Below, one piece after another: positions 35,901 through 44,664 of a DNA stretch of 64,000 nucleotides. Within the stretch, counting starts at the first letter, position 1; each line of letters starts with the position of its first letter. The translations under genes and the position numbers were made by a program. Source of the DNA: Flavobacteriales bacterium 34_180_T64 (GTDB lineage Bacteria > Bacteroidota > Bacteroidia > Flavobacteriales > Flavobacteriaceae); contig MAAR01000005.1 in the NCBI GenBank assembly GCA_002162765.1, positions 1 to 64,000 on the forward strand. The letters run 5' to 3'. Under the pieces are notes generated by a model that was not told the DNA's origin, did no database searches, and saw nothing but the letters and a program-made list of their open reading frames with translations.

Positions 35901-38157
35901 TACTGAACAAGGTGCAACGGCTACAGATAACATAGACGGTGATTTGACGTCAAGTATTGTAATTTCAGGTACAGTTAATACCGCTGTGGGTGGAACTTAT
36001 TTAGTGAATTATAATGTAAGTGATGCTGCAGGAAATGCGGCGACTGAGGTTACAAGAACAGTAAATGTAATTCCAGATACTACGGCGCCAGTTATTACTT
36101 TGAATGGAGCGTCTACTATTAACTTAAATGTTGGAGGAACTTACAATGAACAAGGTGCAACGGCAACAGATAATATAGATGGTGACATTACAGCAAACAT
36201 TGTAACAACAGGTACAGTAAACACTGCTGTAGCAGGAACTTATTTTGTGAACTACAATGTAAGTGATGCTGCTGGAAATGCAGCAACTCAAGTTACGAGA
36301 ACAATTAATGTAAGCCTAATTGTTGATACAACTGCACCAGTTATTACTTTAATTGGAGCATCAACTATAAACTTAAATGTTGGAGACTCGTATACAGAAC
36401 AAGGCGCGACAGCAACCGATAATATAGATGGTGACATTACTGCAAATATTGTAACAACCGGAACAGTAAACACTGCTGTGGCTGGATCTTATTTTGTAAA
36501 TTATAATGTAAGCGATGCCGCTGGTAATGCTGCAACACAAGTTACACGGACAGTAAATGTTAATGCAGATACTACAGCACCAGTTATTACACTTGTGGGA
36601 TTAGCAACAATTAATTTAACAACAGGCGATACTTATACAGAACAAGGTGCAACAGCAACCGACAATATCGATGGTGATATTTCGGCGAATATTGTCATAA
36701 CTGGTTCAGTAAACACAGGTATCGCTGGAACTTATTTAGTAAATTATAATGTAAGTGATGCTGCTGGAAACGCTGCTGCTCAAGTAACAAGAACAGTAAA
36801 TGTTACCGATCCAAGTTCTGGATGTTCAGGAGGTATTTCTTCATTCCCTTATACGGAAGGATTTGAAAACACGTTTGGCGCATGGACACAAGATAGTTCA
36901 GATGATATAGATTGGACCGTAGATGCTAATGGGACACCTTCAAGTAATACAGGGCCATCAGATGCACCTCAAGGAACTTACTATATTTATGTCGAGGCCT
37001 CTTCTCCAAATTATCCGAGCAAACGATCGATTTTAAATTCACCATGTTTTGATTTAAGCGGATTGTCAACGCCAACATTTGATTTTGATTATCATATGTA
37101 TGGTGCTACAGATATGGGAACTATCGACTTAGAAGCAAGTACCGATGAAGGTGAAACTTGGACAAGCATCTGGAATCAATCTGGAAACAAAGGAAATGAA
37201 TGGTTAAATGCGAGCGTTGACTTAAGTGCTTACGCCGGTGGAACTGTACAATTAAGATTCAACAGATTTGTTGGAAGTACGTGGCAAGCAGATATTGCAA
37301 TTGATAATATTAATTTATCTCAACCTGCTTCACCAACATGTAGTGATGGCATTCAAAATGGAGACGAAACAGGTGTTGACTGTGGAGGTTCTACATGCGC
37401 ACCATGTTCTACAAGTGATGTGACTTTAAATGAAGGTTATTTCGAAACTGGCTGGGATGGCTGGGTAGATGGAGGAAGTGATTCTTTTAGATATTCAGGG
37501 TCAAGGTCTTTTGAAGGAAGTTATTCTATCCGATTAAGAGATAATACGAATTCATCGGTAATGACCTTGTCAAATATTGATGTAACACCATATTCTCAGG
37601 TTGTAGTAGATTTTCATTTCTATGTATATAGCATGGAAAACGGAGAAGATTTCTGGTTACAATTCTATGATGGCTCTAGTTATATTACGGCTGCTACTTG
37701 GATAGCTGGATCGGGAATAGACAACAATAACTTCTATAATGCAACCGTAACACTTACTCCAGCTCAATATAACTTCGCAGTGAATTCTGGATTTAGATTT
37801 AGATGTGATGCTTCAGGAAACAACGACCAAATTTATATTGATCAGGTTATCATTACTGGAACAAATTCTGGTAGAGGAGATATGAACGATCTTGTATTAG
37901 TAGGTTCATTAGATTCACCAGAATTATCTGAATTTGATTTAAGAATACATCCAAATCCTGTTAAAGGAAATATACTTAATGTTGAATTGCCTGAAGGCGA
38001 AAGTTTCTCTTATAGAATTATGAATATGGTTGGGCAAACTATATTACGTGGAAATTCAGAAGGTGAAATCAATGTGAGTTCATTAGAATCAGGAATGTAT
38101 TTCATAGAAGTTAATGATGGAGAAGAAATCCTGACTAAAAAGTTCATGAGAAAGTAA
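32947..38157 (+). CDS. Giant T9SS-secreted reprolysin-like metalloprotease
   Basis: A 1736-residue secreted protease. Order of parts: signal peptide (to about residue 20), propeptide, metzincin catalytic domain with the zinc motif HEMGHQFGANH (His335, 339, 345; Glu336) and Met-turn MSYAG, a fibronectin-III-like domain, a GEVED domain (ending GEVEDYTVV), five tandem ~81-residue Ig-like repeats (from residue 882), a MAM-like domain, a Cys-rich linker (CSDGIQNGDETGVDCGGS), a jelly-roll-like module, and a C-terminal type A T9SS sorting domain ending TKKFMRK. It is likely an extracellular nutrient-degrading enzyme. It shares the last modules with the next gene. Confidence 0.92.
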   Translation: MKIKLLSLILLISTTITFSQSKSLWQQQAPASISKIKAEKRNLPKTQSFSLNIEGMKRALENVPRRGQLARTSNVIISIPNDLGKFERFRVVEASVMHPDLAAKYPNIKSYAGQGVDDPSAVIRFSISPLGFQSMRLSANNPATFIEPYTNDLSMYTVFKRSDKIDFIDDFECSVTESVNEALNSGIALRNANDAILRTYRLAMSATGEFSNYHGGTKALALAAINNTMTRVNGIFEVDFNVTMILIANTDDVIYTNSGSDPYTTTGSYNGQLQSTLTSVIGESNYDIGHLVANLQNNGNAGCIGCVCVNGQKGSGWTSATVPDGDFFDVDYVAHEMGHQFGANHTWTHGGNEGTNVQVEPGSGSTIMSYAGITGATDVQANVHPNFHAVSIEQVTDYVKGTSCQTNTNTGNAVPTADAGSNYTIPKGTAFVLEGTGTDADPGDALTYSWEQMDENNASTTYPSTTATAGVAFRAYEPTTDNKRYFPNLATVKTGATSWQWEAVPNVARTLNFRMTVRDNVAGGGTNNSDDMVLTVNGTAGPFVVNSPNTNVTWNAGTTQTVSWNVAGTTGNGVNAANVDIFLSTDGGDTYPIALASGVTNDGSHDILVPNNQGTQCRIMVKGANNVFFDISNSNFEIAGTVVCNATVPTGLAASSVGATTATLGWNAVAGASYDIQYRVVGAGSWTTVSANGVSLALTSLSTLTQYEAQVRSKCPDSSTSAYSSIINFTTTDVQLNYCASASTNINDEYIGRVQLNTIDNASGGQFYTDFTNISTTLTKDTQYTITVTPTWTGTVYSEGYSVWIDYNRDGDFSDVGEQVWSQAATQSTPVSGSFTIPSGAVENSTRMRVSMKYNGVPTECETFTYGEVEDYTVVIEGNGPDTEAPVITLNGASTINLNVGDTYTELGATAIDNEDGNLTSSIVTTGTVNTNVGGTYLVNYNVSDAAGNAASEITRTVNVIPDSTAPVITLNGASTINLNVGDNYTEQGATATDNIDGDLTSSIVISGTVNTAVGGTYLVNYNVSDAAGNAATEVTRTVNVIPDTTAPVITLNGASTINLNVGGTYNEQGATATDNIDGDITANIVTTGTVNTAVAGTYFVNYNVSDAAGNAATQVTRTINVSLIVDTTAPVITLIGASTINLNVGDSYTEQGATATDNIDGDITANIVTTGTVNTAVAGSYFVNYNVSDAAGNAATQVTRTVNVNADTTAPVITLVGLATINLTTGDTYTEQGATATDNIDGDISANIVITGSVNTGIAGTYLVNYNVSDAAGNAAAQVTRTVNVTDPSSGCSGGISSFPYTEGFENTFGAWTQDSSDDIDWTVDANGTPSSNTGPSDAPQGTYYIYVEASSPNYPSKRSILNSPCFDLSGLSTPTFDFDYHMYGATDMGTIDLEASTDEGETWTSIWNQSGNKGNEWLNASVDLSAYAGGTVQLRFNRFVGSTWQADIAIDNINLSQPASPTCSDGIQNGDETGVDCGGSTCAPCSTSDVTLNEGYFETGWDGWVDGGSDSFRYSGSRSFEGSYSIRLRDNTNSSVMTLSNIDVTPYSQVVVDFHFYVYSMENGEDFWLQFYDGSSYITAATWIAGSGIDNNNFYNATVTLTPAQYNFAVNSGFRFRCDASGNNDQIYIDQVIITGTNSGRGDMNDLVLVGSLDSPELSEFDLRIHPNPVKGNILNVELPEGESFSYRIMNMVGQTILRGNSEGEINVSSLESGMYFIEVNDGEEILTKKFMRK
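35590..36807 (+). repeat. Five tandem DUF5011/HYR-like Ig repeats within the protease gene
   Basis: Units start at 35590, 35833, 36076, 36325 and 36568, spaced 243, 243, 249 and 243 nt. Each begins near DTxAPVITL and includes NYNVSDAAGNAA and TRTVNV. Repeats 2-4 are close at DNA level, consistent with recent duplication or gene conversion. They probably form a rigid spacer. Confidence 0.93.
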
Positions 38158-38187
38158 GCACTAACCATTTACTTTAATATAAAGAAG

Positions 38188-38217
38188 GGTCCAGATTTTA
38201 ATCTGGACCTTTTTTTA
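38188..38217 (+). terminator. Terminator after the reprolysin-like gene
   Basis: GGTCCAGAT (38188-38196), TTTA, ATCTGGACC (38201-38209) and eight T. The stem is the same as that after the M14 gene. Confidence 0.92.
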
Positions 38218-38368
38218 TAATTCTATGTTTTACGAACTATCGCTCAAAGCATAGTTTTATGATTCCCAGAAGTTATTCACAAATGGTAGTTTTTTATTAC
38301 ACATATTATTTAAATGAAGTTATAATTGGTAATTTCACATTAGCTATTAATTTTTAAATCCATTAAGC

Positions 38369-41300
38369 ATGAAAACTAAAATAGTATTGATTGCTATCTT
38401 ATTGTGTTTTAATTTTTCATTTTCACAAAATAAGCACAGTAAGAAAGCTCAAATCTATCTTGAAGCAAAAGGTGAACTTACCTTTTCTTTTCAAATTTCT
38501 AACGTATCTGAATTAGGCAAACTTTCAAATTTACTTTCTATAGTAAATTATGATAAACGATCTAAAACTGTTAAAGCTTGGGCAAATGAAAATCAATTTA
38601 AAGATTTTTTAAACCTCAATATTTCGTATGAAGTTAATCCTGATGATAATGAATTTGGGTCAGTACAAATGACTAGTAGTCAAAATGCGAGGCTGAATAC
38701 GCTAAGTTTTCCGTTAACTGCTTATCCAACCTATGCAGATTACGCCCAGCAAATGGCTGATTTTGCAAATGATAATCCTTCAATTTGTCAACTTATAGAC
38801 ATTGGAGGCACTGGAGAAGGTGTTGTAGGAGGAGATAAACGCCTTTTGTTTATAAAACTATCTGACAACGTTCAAACTAGAGAGAATGAACCTCGTGTGA
38901 TGTACACATCATCAATGCATGGAGATGAAATTGCTGGGTTCCCAATGATGCTTAATTTGATAGATTATTTTGTAACTACTTATAATGATGTTGGTCATCC
39001 TGATCATTTAAGAATTAAAGACCTTATAGATAATTCTGAAGTGTGGATAAACCCTATGGCAAATCCAGATGGGACATACTATAATAGCTCATCCAATACT
39101 TCAGTTTCAAATGCACGAAGAGGTAATGTAAATGGATTGGATTTAAACAGAAATTACCCAGATCCTTCTGGAGTTTTACATCCTGATGGTCAAGCTTATC
39201 AAGTTGAAACCATAAATTTCATGGCCTTAGCAGAGTCCACTCATTTTGTGTTATCAGCAAACTTTCATGGTGGTGCAGAAGTTGTGAATTATCCTTGGGA
39301 CTATTCGTATGATAGACATCCTGATGATTTATGGTGGATTTTAATAAGTGCTGAATATGCCAATAATGTTCAGGCTGATGGAGCCAATAATGGATTTCCA
39401 AATTATTTCACCAGTATTGAGAACAACGGAATTACTCATGGTGCGGATTGGTACTTAGTGAATGGAGGTAGACAGGACTATATGAATTTTTATGAGCAAA
39501 GTAAAGAGGTTACCATTGAGTTATCAAACACTAAATTACCTTCGGCATCACTATTAGATGACTATTGGTTTGCAAATCAAGAGGCGTTAATAGAATACCT
39601 TATTCAAGGAACATATGGATTCAAAGGATTAGTAAAGGATGCGATATCAGGAAATCCAATTGAAGCCACAATTAAAATTGTGGGACATGATGATTTAGGA
39701 TCATGGACAACTTCTGAATTGCCACTAGGCGATTATCACCGACCTATGAAAGCAGGTACTTATGATTTGGTTTTTGAAGCACCGTGTTACCAATCGTTTA
39801 CTTTAACAGGACAAAGCATTTCAGATTATCAAACTTTAAGTTTACCAGATGTTAATTTAACACCAATTGGAGCAACGGCTCCAACTGGATTATCTGCTTC
39901 AAATATCGCAGCTAACACAGCAACTCTAAGTTGGGATTTAATTACTGGAGCAACCTATGATTTCCGTTATAGAGCAGTAGGATCTCCAACCTGGACAACA
40001 ATTAATACGAGCTCTAATTCTGTGGATCTTTCAGGATTAGTTGTAGCAACACCCTATGAAGCAGAAGTAAGAAGCATTTGTAGTGCAAGTACCTCTCCAT
40101 ACAGTAATACTATTAACTTTTCAACTTCAAGTACTGTGGTGCTCAGTGGAAGTTATTTTGAATCTGGATTAGATGGTTGGACTGACGGAGGAAATGATTG
40201 TGCTCGATATACAGGTTCAAATTCTTATGAAGGAAACTATTCTATACGAATAAGAGATAATTCAGGAACCTCTTCATCGATGTCTTCTCCAAACTTTGAT
40301 CTAACGCCTTATGGTTCTGTTGAAATCAGTTTTCATTATTACGCTAATAGTATGGAATATGGAGAAGATTTCTGGTTGAGATATTATAATGGATCTACTT
40401 GGTCTACTATTGCAACGTTAGTGTCTGGATCTGATTTCAGCAATGGTTCTTTTTATTCTTTTAATATAACCTTAGATGAATCGCAATACACTTTAGCTTC
40501 GAATTCACAATTTAGGATTCAATGTGATGCTTCAGGAAATAATGATCAGGTCTATATTGATGCCGTAATTATATCAGGAACGCCTTCTGGACCTGATGTA
40601 ACCCCTCCGAGCATTCCATTAAATGTTAATGCTTCAAATATAACTGAAACATCATGTGATTTAAATTGGACAGCGTCTACTGATAATATTGGTGTTACTG
40701 GCTATGATGTGTATCAAGACAATGTTCTAATAGGAAATTCTAGTGGGACTAGTTATTCCGTTTTAAATTTAATTGGAAGTACTTCTTATAATTTTCATAT
40801 TATTGCTAAAGATGCCGCTGGAAATGAATCTGTGGCAAGCAACACGTTAAATGTAACAACATTAGATCCTCCAGATACTATTCCGCCTTCTGTTCCTGGG
40901 AATTTATCGGCGTCAAATACAACATATAACAGTACAGATTTAAGTTGGGATGCTTCAACAGATAATGTTGGAGTTACGGGATATGATATTTATCAAGATG
41001 GAAATTTTGTTGCTAATACTGTCAATACAAATGATCAAATTACAGGATTAAGTCCAAGCACAAGTTATACGTTTTATGTTGTAGCTCGAGATGCTGCAGG
41101 TAATGCATCTGGTCAGAGTAATACTGTGAACGTCTTAACAGATGTTTTTATAGATACAGAGGCTCCAACAAATCCTTCAAATTTATCTGCATCAAATAGT
41201 ACTGAAACCACAATAGACCTTAGTTGGGATGCTTCTACCGATAATATCGGTGTTACAGACTATAATGTATATCAAGATAGTATCCTGATTGCAAATGTTT

Positions 41301-42256
41301 CAGGTACTTCGTATCAAGTCATAAATTTAGTTGAGAACACCTCCTACGCTTTTTATGTGGAGGCTAATGATGCTGCGGGAAACACCTCTGGTGCTAGCAA
41401 TACCATTAACCCTTCTACATTAGCAGCTCCTACCTGTTTCGATGGAATACAGAATGGAGATGAAACAGGGATAGATTGCGGAGGCTCAGTCTGTGACCCT
41501 TGCTCGGGAGGTTCAACTATTTTACATCAAGGCTATTTTGAATCAGGATTTGACGGATGGTCTGATGGCGGTAATGATTGTGCTCGTGTTTCTGGAAATG
41601 TGGCATATGAAGGAAGTTATGCAATTAGACTACGAGATAACTCTGGAACTTCATCTTCTATGAGTTCTCCTCAATTTGATATTTCAACTTTTGATTTTGT
41701 AGAATTCGACTTTTACTTTTATCCGAACAGCATGGAAAATGGCGAAGATTTTTGGCTGAGATACAATGATGGCTCTGGCTGGACTACAATCGCAACTTTT
41801 GCCTCTGGCTCTGATTTTAATAATGGTTCCTTTTACAATGTAACTATTACATTGGATAGCTCTAGCTTTAATTTTACATCCAATGGTCGATTTAGATTGC
41901 AAAATGATGCATCTGCGAACAATGATACTGTGTATATTGATCAAGTAACTGTTACAGGAATTAATGGTGCTTCTGCAAGTAGTAGTGAATTAACAGAGTT
42001 GTTCGCATTGCGACTTTCTGGAGGTAGTGAAAATACAATCACTTTATTTCCTAATCCGGTTAAAGGCGACATCTTAAACATAAGATCTTTAGCGAATTCA
42101 AAGATGAATTACCGCATCATGAATATGAATGGGCGAACAATTCAAAACGGTACTACACATAAAGAAATAAATATATCTAGACTTGATGCCGGATTTTATT
42201 TTATTGAAATTGATGATGGCGAAGATATTATTACGAAAAAATTCATGAAACAATAA
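38369..42256 (+). CDS. Giant T9SS-secreted M14 zinc carboxypeptidase
   Basis: A 1295-residue secreted metallocarboxypeptidase. After the signal peptide (ending FSFSQ) and a propeptide, the M14 domain has zinc ligands His184 and Glu187 (SMHGDEIAGF) and His300 (FHGGAE), the substrate-binding DLNRNYP, and the catalytic Glu384 (EVTIELSNT). Then come a carboxypeptidase regulatory-like domain, a fibronectin III domain, a jelly-roll-like module, three tandem fibronectin III domains, the Cys-rich linker CFDGIQNGDETGIDCGGS, a second jelly-roll-like module, and a T9SS type A sorting domain ending TKKFMKQ. It would trim peptides made by the neighbouring protease. Confidence 0.92.
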   Translation: MKTKIVLIAILLCFNFSFSQNKHSKKAQIYLEAKGELTFSFQISNVSELGKLSNLLSIVNYDKRSKTVKAWANENQFKDFLNLNISYEVNPDDNEFGSVQMTSSQNARLNTLSFPLTAYPTYADYAQQMADFANDNPSICQLIDIGGTGEGVVGGDKRLLFIKLSDNVQTRENEPRVMYTSSMHGDEIAGFPMMLNLIDYFVTTYNDVGHPDHLRIKDLIDNSEVWINPMANPDGTYYNSSSNTSVSNARRGNVNGLDLNRNYPDPSGVLHPDGQAYQVETINFMALAESTHFVLSANFHGGAEVVNYPWDYSYDRHPDDLWWILISAEYANNVQADGANNGFPNYFTSIENNGITHGADWYLVNGGRQDYMNFYEQSKEVTIELSNTKLPSASLLDDYWFANQEALIEYLIQGTYGFKGLVKDAISGNPIEATIKIVGHDDLGSWTTSELPLGDYHRPMKAGTYDLVFEAPCYQSFTLTGQSISDYQTLSLPDVNLTPIGATAPTGLSASNIAANTATLSWDLITGATYDFRYRAVGSPTWTTINTSSNSVDLSGLVVATPYEAEVRSICSASTSPYSNTINFSTSSTVVLSGSYFESGLDGWTDGGNDCARYTGSNSYEGNYSIRIRDNSGTSSSMSSPNFDLTPYGSVEISFHYYANSMEYGEDFWLRYYNGSTWSTIATLVSGSDFSNGSFYSFNITLDESQYTLASNSQFRIQCDASGNNDQVYIDAVIISGTPSGPDVTPPSIPLNVNASNITETSCDLNWTASTDNIGVTGYDVYQDNVLIGNSSGTSYSVLNLIGSTSYNFHIIAKDAAGNESVASNTLNVTTLDPPDTIPPSVPGNLSASNTTYNSTDLSWDASTDNVGVTGYDIYQDGNFVANTVNTNDQITGLSPSTSYTFYVVARDAAGNASGQSNTVNVLTDVFIDTEAPTNPSNLSASNSTETTIDLSWDASTDNIGVTDYNVYQDSILIANVSGTSYQVINLVENTSYAFYVEANDAAGNTSGASNTINPSTLAAPTCFDGIQNGDETGIDCGGSVCDPCSGGSTILHQGYFESGFDGWSDGGNDCARVSGNVAYEGSYAIRLRDNSGTSSSMSSPQFDISTFDFVEFDFYFYPNSMENGEDFWLRYNDGSGWTTIATFASGSDFNNGSFYNVTITLDSSSFNFTSNGRFRLQNDASANNDTVYIDQVTVTGINGASASSSELTELFALRLSGGSENTITLFPNPVKGDILNIRSLANSKMNYRIMNMNGRTIQNGTTHKEINISRLDAGFYFIEIDDGEDIITKKFMKQ
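40595..41422 (+). repeat. Three tandem fibronectin III repeats in the M14 gene
   Basis: Three units of about 90 codons share SWDASTDNxGVTxYxxYQD and AxDAAGNxSxxSNT. They start at DVTPPS, DTIPPS and DTEAPT. The pattern is of a repeat expanded by duplication. Confidence 0.88.
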
Positions 42257-42263
42257 TATTGAA

Positions 42264-42295
42264 AAGGTCCAGATTTAAAATCTGGACCTTTTTTT
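42264..42295. terminator. Terminator after the M14 gene, shared with the convergent gene
   Basis: GGTCCAGATTT (42266-42276) and AAATCTGGACC (42278-42288) with T-run; A-tract on the other side allows use in both directions. The TTA of the minus-strand exonuclease stop codon lies in its tail. Confidence 0.9.
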
Positions 42296-43007
42296 AAATG
42301 TGCTTAATTTCTTCATCAGTTAATAGCGAATCACCTCTTAAACGTAAGAAGATTTGAGCGACAGCAATCGTATCTTTTTCGCAATAGATAACAATACGAT
42401 CAATATCATTGTCTTCATAAAACACGCGATAAACTTCACTACCATCAATATCGTCTTTGGGTGAAGGGATGCCTAAAACATTTGTCAATAATTTTAAAGA
42501 CGTATAGGTTTTATAATCTCCGAATTTCCACAATTCTAAAGTGTCAAGATGCGGAACTTCCCATGGTTTTTTTCCGAACAAATTGAGCTTATATGGAAGT
42601 GCAATGTTATGTATTATCATGCGTCTAGCTATATAAGGGAAATCGAATTCCTTTCCGTTATGAGCACAGAGTAAATGCTTGGTTTGACTAAAATGTGAAG
42701 ACAGTAGATTTTTGAAATCTTTTAATATTATTATTTCATCCCCATAAAACGAGGTCGTTCTAAACGTTCGGATATCACCTTGAAATGTGAAATACCCAAC
42801 CGAAATACAAATAATTTTACCGAATTCAGCCCAAATACCAGCGCGATCATAAAATTCTTCAGCAGTATAATCTTCCTTACGTTGGTATTGCGTTTTTAAG
42901 TCCCATAACTGCTGTTTTGTACTGTCTAAATCTGAAAAATGCTGTACTTCTGGAACGGTTTCAATGTCCAAAAATAAGATGTTTTCAAGATGTAGTTTAG
43001 TTATCAT
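42294..43007 (-). CDS. Predicted 3'-5' exonuclease (DnaQ/PolB-like)
   Basis: A 237-residue RNase H-like exonuclease of the family named for its similarity to the exonuclease domain of DNA polymerase B. Exo I is FLDIETVPE (Asp14, Glu16), Exo II is in CAHNGKEFDFPYI, and Exo III is near YCEKDTIAVAQIFL with the conserved Asp. It is a stand-alone nuclease without a polymerase domain. It overlaps the upstream gene by TAATG and ends the minus-strand heme operon. Confidence 0.88.
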   Translation of the reverse strand: MITKLHLENILFLDIETVPEVQHFSDLDSTKQQLWDLKTQYQRKEDYTAEEFYDRAGIWAEFGKIICISVGYFTFQGDIRTFRTTSFYGDEIIILKDFKNLLSSHFSQTKHLLCAHNGKEFDFPYIARRMIIHNIALPYKLNLFGKKPWEVPHLDTLELWKFGDYKTYTSLKLLTNVLGIPSPKDDIDGSEVYRVFYEDNDIDRIVIYCEKDTIAVAQIFLRLRGDSLLTDEEIKHI

Positions 43008-44158
43008 TAATTCAACATATTATAAGCTTCATCGATGTAAGTATGAATATCGTTTGAAAATAAAATTGTTGGATCTGGTCCTTTAGCATTTTTATGGCCT
43101 AAACGTACAATTATTAGGTTGTCTTCTGGCTGTACAATTACATATTGTCCTAAATGCCCTCGCATCATAAAGAAGTCCTTTTTGTTACGGTTTAATAACC
43201 ACCATCCATATCCATATTGTGGGCTTTCGGAAAATCTAGGTTTAATAGATTTTGCTATGAAGGCTGAGTCTAATAGCTGTTGACCGTTCCATTTTCCATG
43301 ATCTTTATATAGTTTTCCAAATCGTGCAAAATCCTTCGCGTTACTAGCGATGCAACAATATGCTTTTACTAGGTCATGCGCTTTGCTGTCCACTTGCCAA
43401 ATGGTTTCATTTTCACTCCCGAGAGGTTTCCAAAAGCTTTCGGCGAAATAATCATATATTTTTTTGCCTGTAGCTTTTTCAATAACCATAGCTAATATTT
43501 GTGTGTCACCACTTGCATATTTGTAGGCTTGACCAGGTTCATTAACAACTTTGAGTCCTAGCATGATTTTTTCCAAATCATCATCAAAATAAGCTCTAGT
43601 AGTAATTGAGAATGGCGAATAATAAGATTCATCCCAATTCGTTCCAGATGACATACTCGACAAATCACCAACCGTCATTTTTGCCGCTATACCTTCGTTA
43701 AATTCTGGAAAGAAATCACCAACAGGCTGATCTAAATTTTTGATTTTACCATCCATAATAGCCTTACCTAAAAGACCAGAAACATAACTTTTCGCCATTG
43801 AAAATGAATTCGATTTCGAATCTTTATTAAATCCGTCATAGTAGTTTTCAAACCAAATGCTATCATTTTTAATGATTACATAAGCAATAGTTCCAAGTTC
43901 ATCATTAATTTTATTTAAGTTATCGGTTTCAGAAACAGAATTATAATCTATATGATTGGGCCAGGGTTGAGGTGTACTATTTGCTATCTGCTGATTGTCA
44001 AACTCCTTAAAATCTTCCAAATAGGCAGTCGAATATCCTTTTGCATAAATTGTTCGTACAGCTTTTAATAGATAATCCGTATCTGTTACGTACAGAATTG
44101 CAATAAGTAGCGCAAAAAATAAAACCAATACCTTGATAGTTTTCTTAAAAAATTTCAT
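43007..44158 (-). CDS. Serine hydrolase, class C beta-lactamase family
   Basis: A 383-residue membrane-anchored serine hydrolase: one N-terminal hydrophobic segment (about 8-24), then the penicillin-binding/beta-lactamase fold with SxxK at Ser120-Lys123 (FSMAKSYVSG), the second motif in YKYASGD, and the C-terminal GHLGQY. Family members include D-aminopeptidases, esterases and beta-lactamases. Without a substrate clue I only call the family. It is a passenger gene at the 3' end of the heme operon. Confidence 0.88.
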   Translation of the reverse strand: MKFFKKTIKVLVLFFALLIAILYVTDTDYLLKAVRTIYAKGYSTAYLEDFKEFDNQQIANSTPQPWPNHIDYNSVSETDNLNKINDELGTIAYVIIKNDSIWFENYYDGFNKDSKSNSFSMAKSYVSGLLGKAIMDGKIKNLDQPVGDFFPEFNEGIAAKMTVGDLSSMSSGTNWDESYYSPFSITTRAYFDDDLEKIMLGLKVVNEPGQAYKYASGDTQILAMVIEKATGKKIYDYFAESFWKPLGSENETIWQVDSKAHDLVKAYCCIASNAKDFARFGKLYKDHGKWNGQQLLDSAFIAKSIKPRFSESPQYGYGWWLLNRNKKDFFMMRGHLGQYVIVQPEDNLIIVRLGHKNAKGPDPTILFSNDIHTYIDEAYNMLN

Positions 44159-44190
44159 ATCGTAAATTTTCTATATGTAAATATAATAAA

Positions 44191-44664
44191 TTAAAATAAA
44201 GTTTGTTGCTTGTATGGACTTTCGTGTTCAAGTAGCCATTGTTTTCTGTGTAAACCACCTGCATATCCTGTTAAACTTCCATCACTACCAATTACGCGAT
44301 GGCAAGGCACAATAATCCAAAGTGGATTTTTCCCGTTCGCATTTGCTACTGCTCGAATGGCCTTGATATCACCGAGCTGTTTTGAAAGTTCTAAATAGGA
44401 AAGTGTTTTATTATAAGGGATAGTTAGCAAAGCATCCCACACGCGCTTTTGAAAATCTGTGCCAGTTGGATTCAGTTTTAAATCAAATTGTTTTCGAAAA
44501 CCTTCAAAGTATTCTTTTAATTGATACACGCAATCCTGAAGTATTTCAGGGATAATTGAAGTTATGATTTCATTAGAATTTAATACTGTTACAGATACAA
44601 TACCATACTCATCGCCAATTATTTTGGCAATTCCAAGAGGTGTTTCAATGTAACATTCTTCCAT
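44191..44664 (-). CDS. ogt: Methylated-DNA-protein cysteine methyltransferase
   Basis: A 157-residue O6-alkylguanine DNA alkyltransferase that repairs alkylated DNA by moving the alkyl group to its own Cys121 in the motif PCHRVIG. The DNA-binding helix-turn-helix lies just before it (SYLELSKQLGDIKAIRAVANANG). It has no Ada regulatory domain. Its start overlaps the stop of the CNNM gene (TGATG), so it is translated with that gene. Confidence 0.94.
   Translation of the reverse strand: MEECYIETPLGIAKIIGDEYGIVSVTVLNSNEIITSIIPEILQDCVYQLKEYFEGFRKQFDLKLNPTGTDFQKRVWDALLTIPYNKTLSYLELSKQLGDIKAIRAVANANGKNPLWIIVPCHRVIGSDGSLTGYAGGLHRKQWLLEHESPYKQQTLF

Noticed and set aside
35590-36807. Tandem repeats as a mobile or integrated element
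   Set aside because: They are in-frame protein domain repeats with no flanking direct repeats or transposase.
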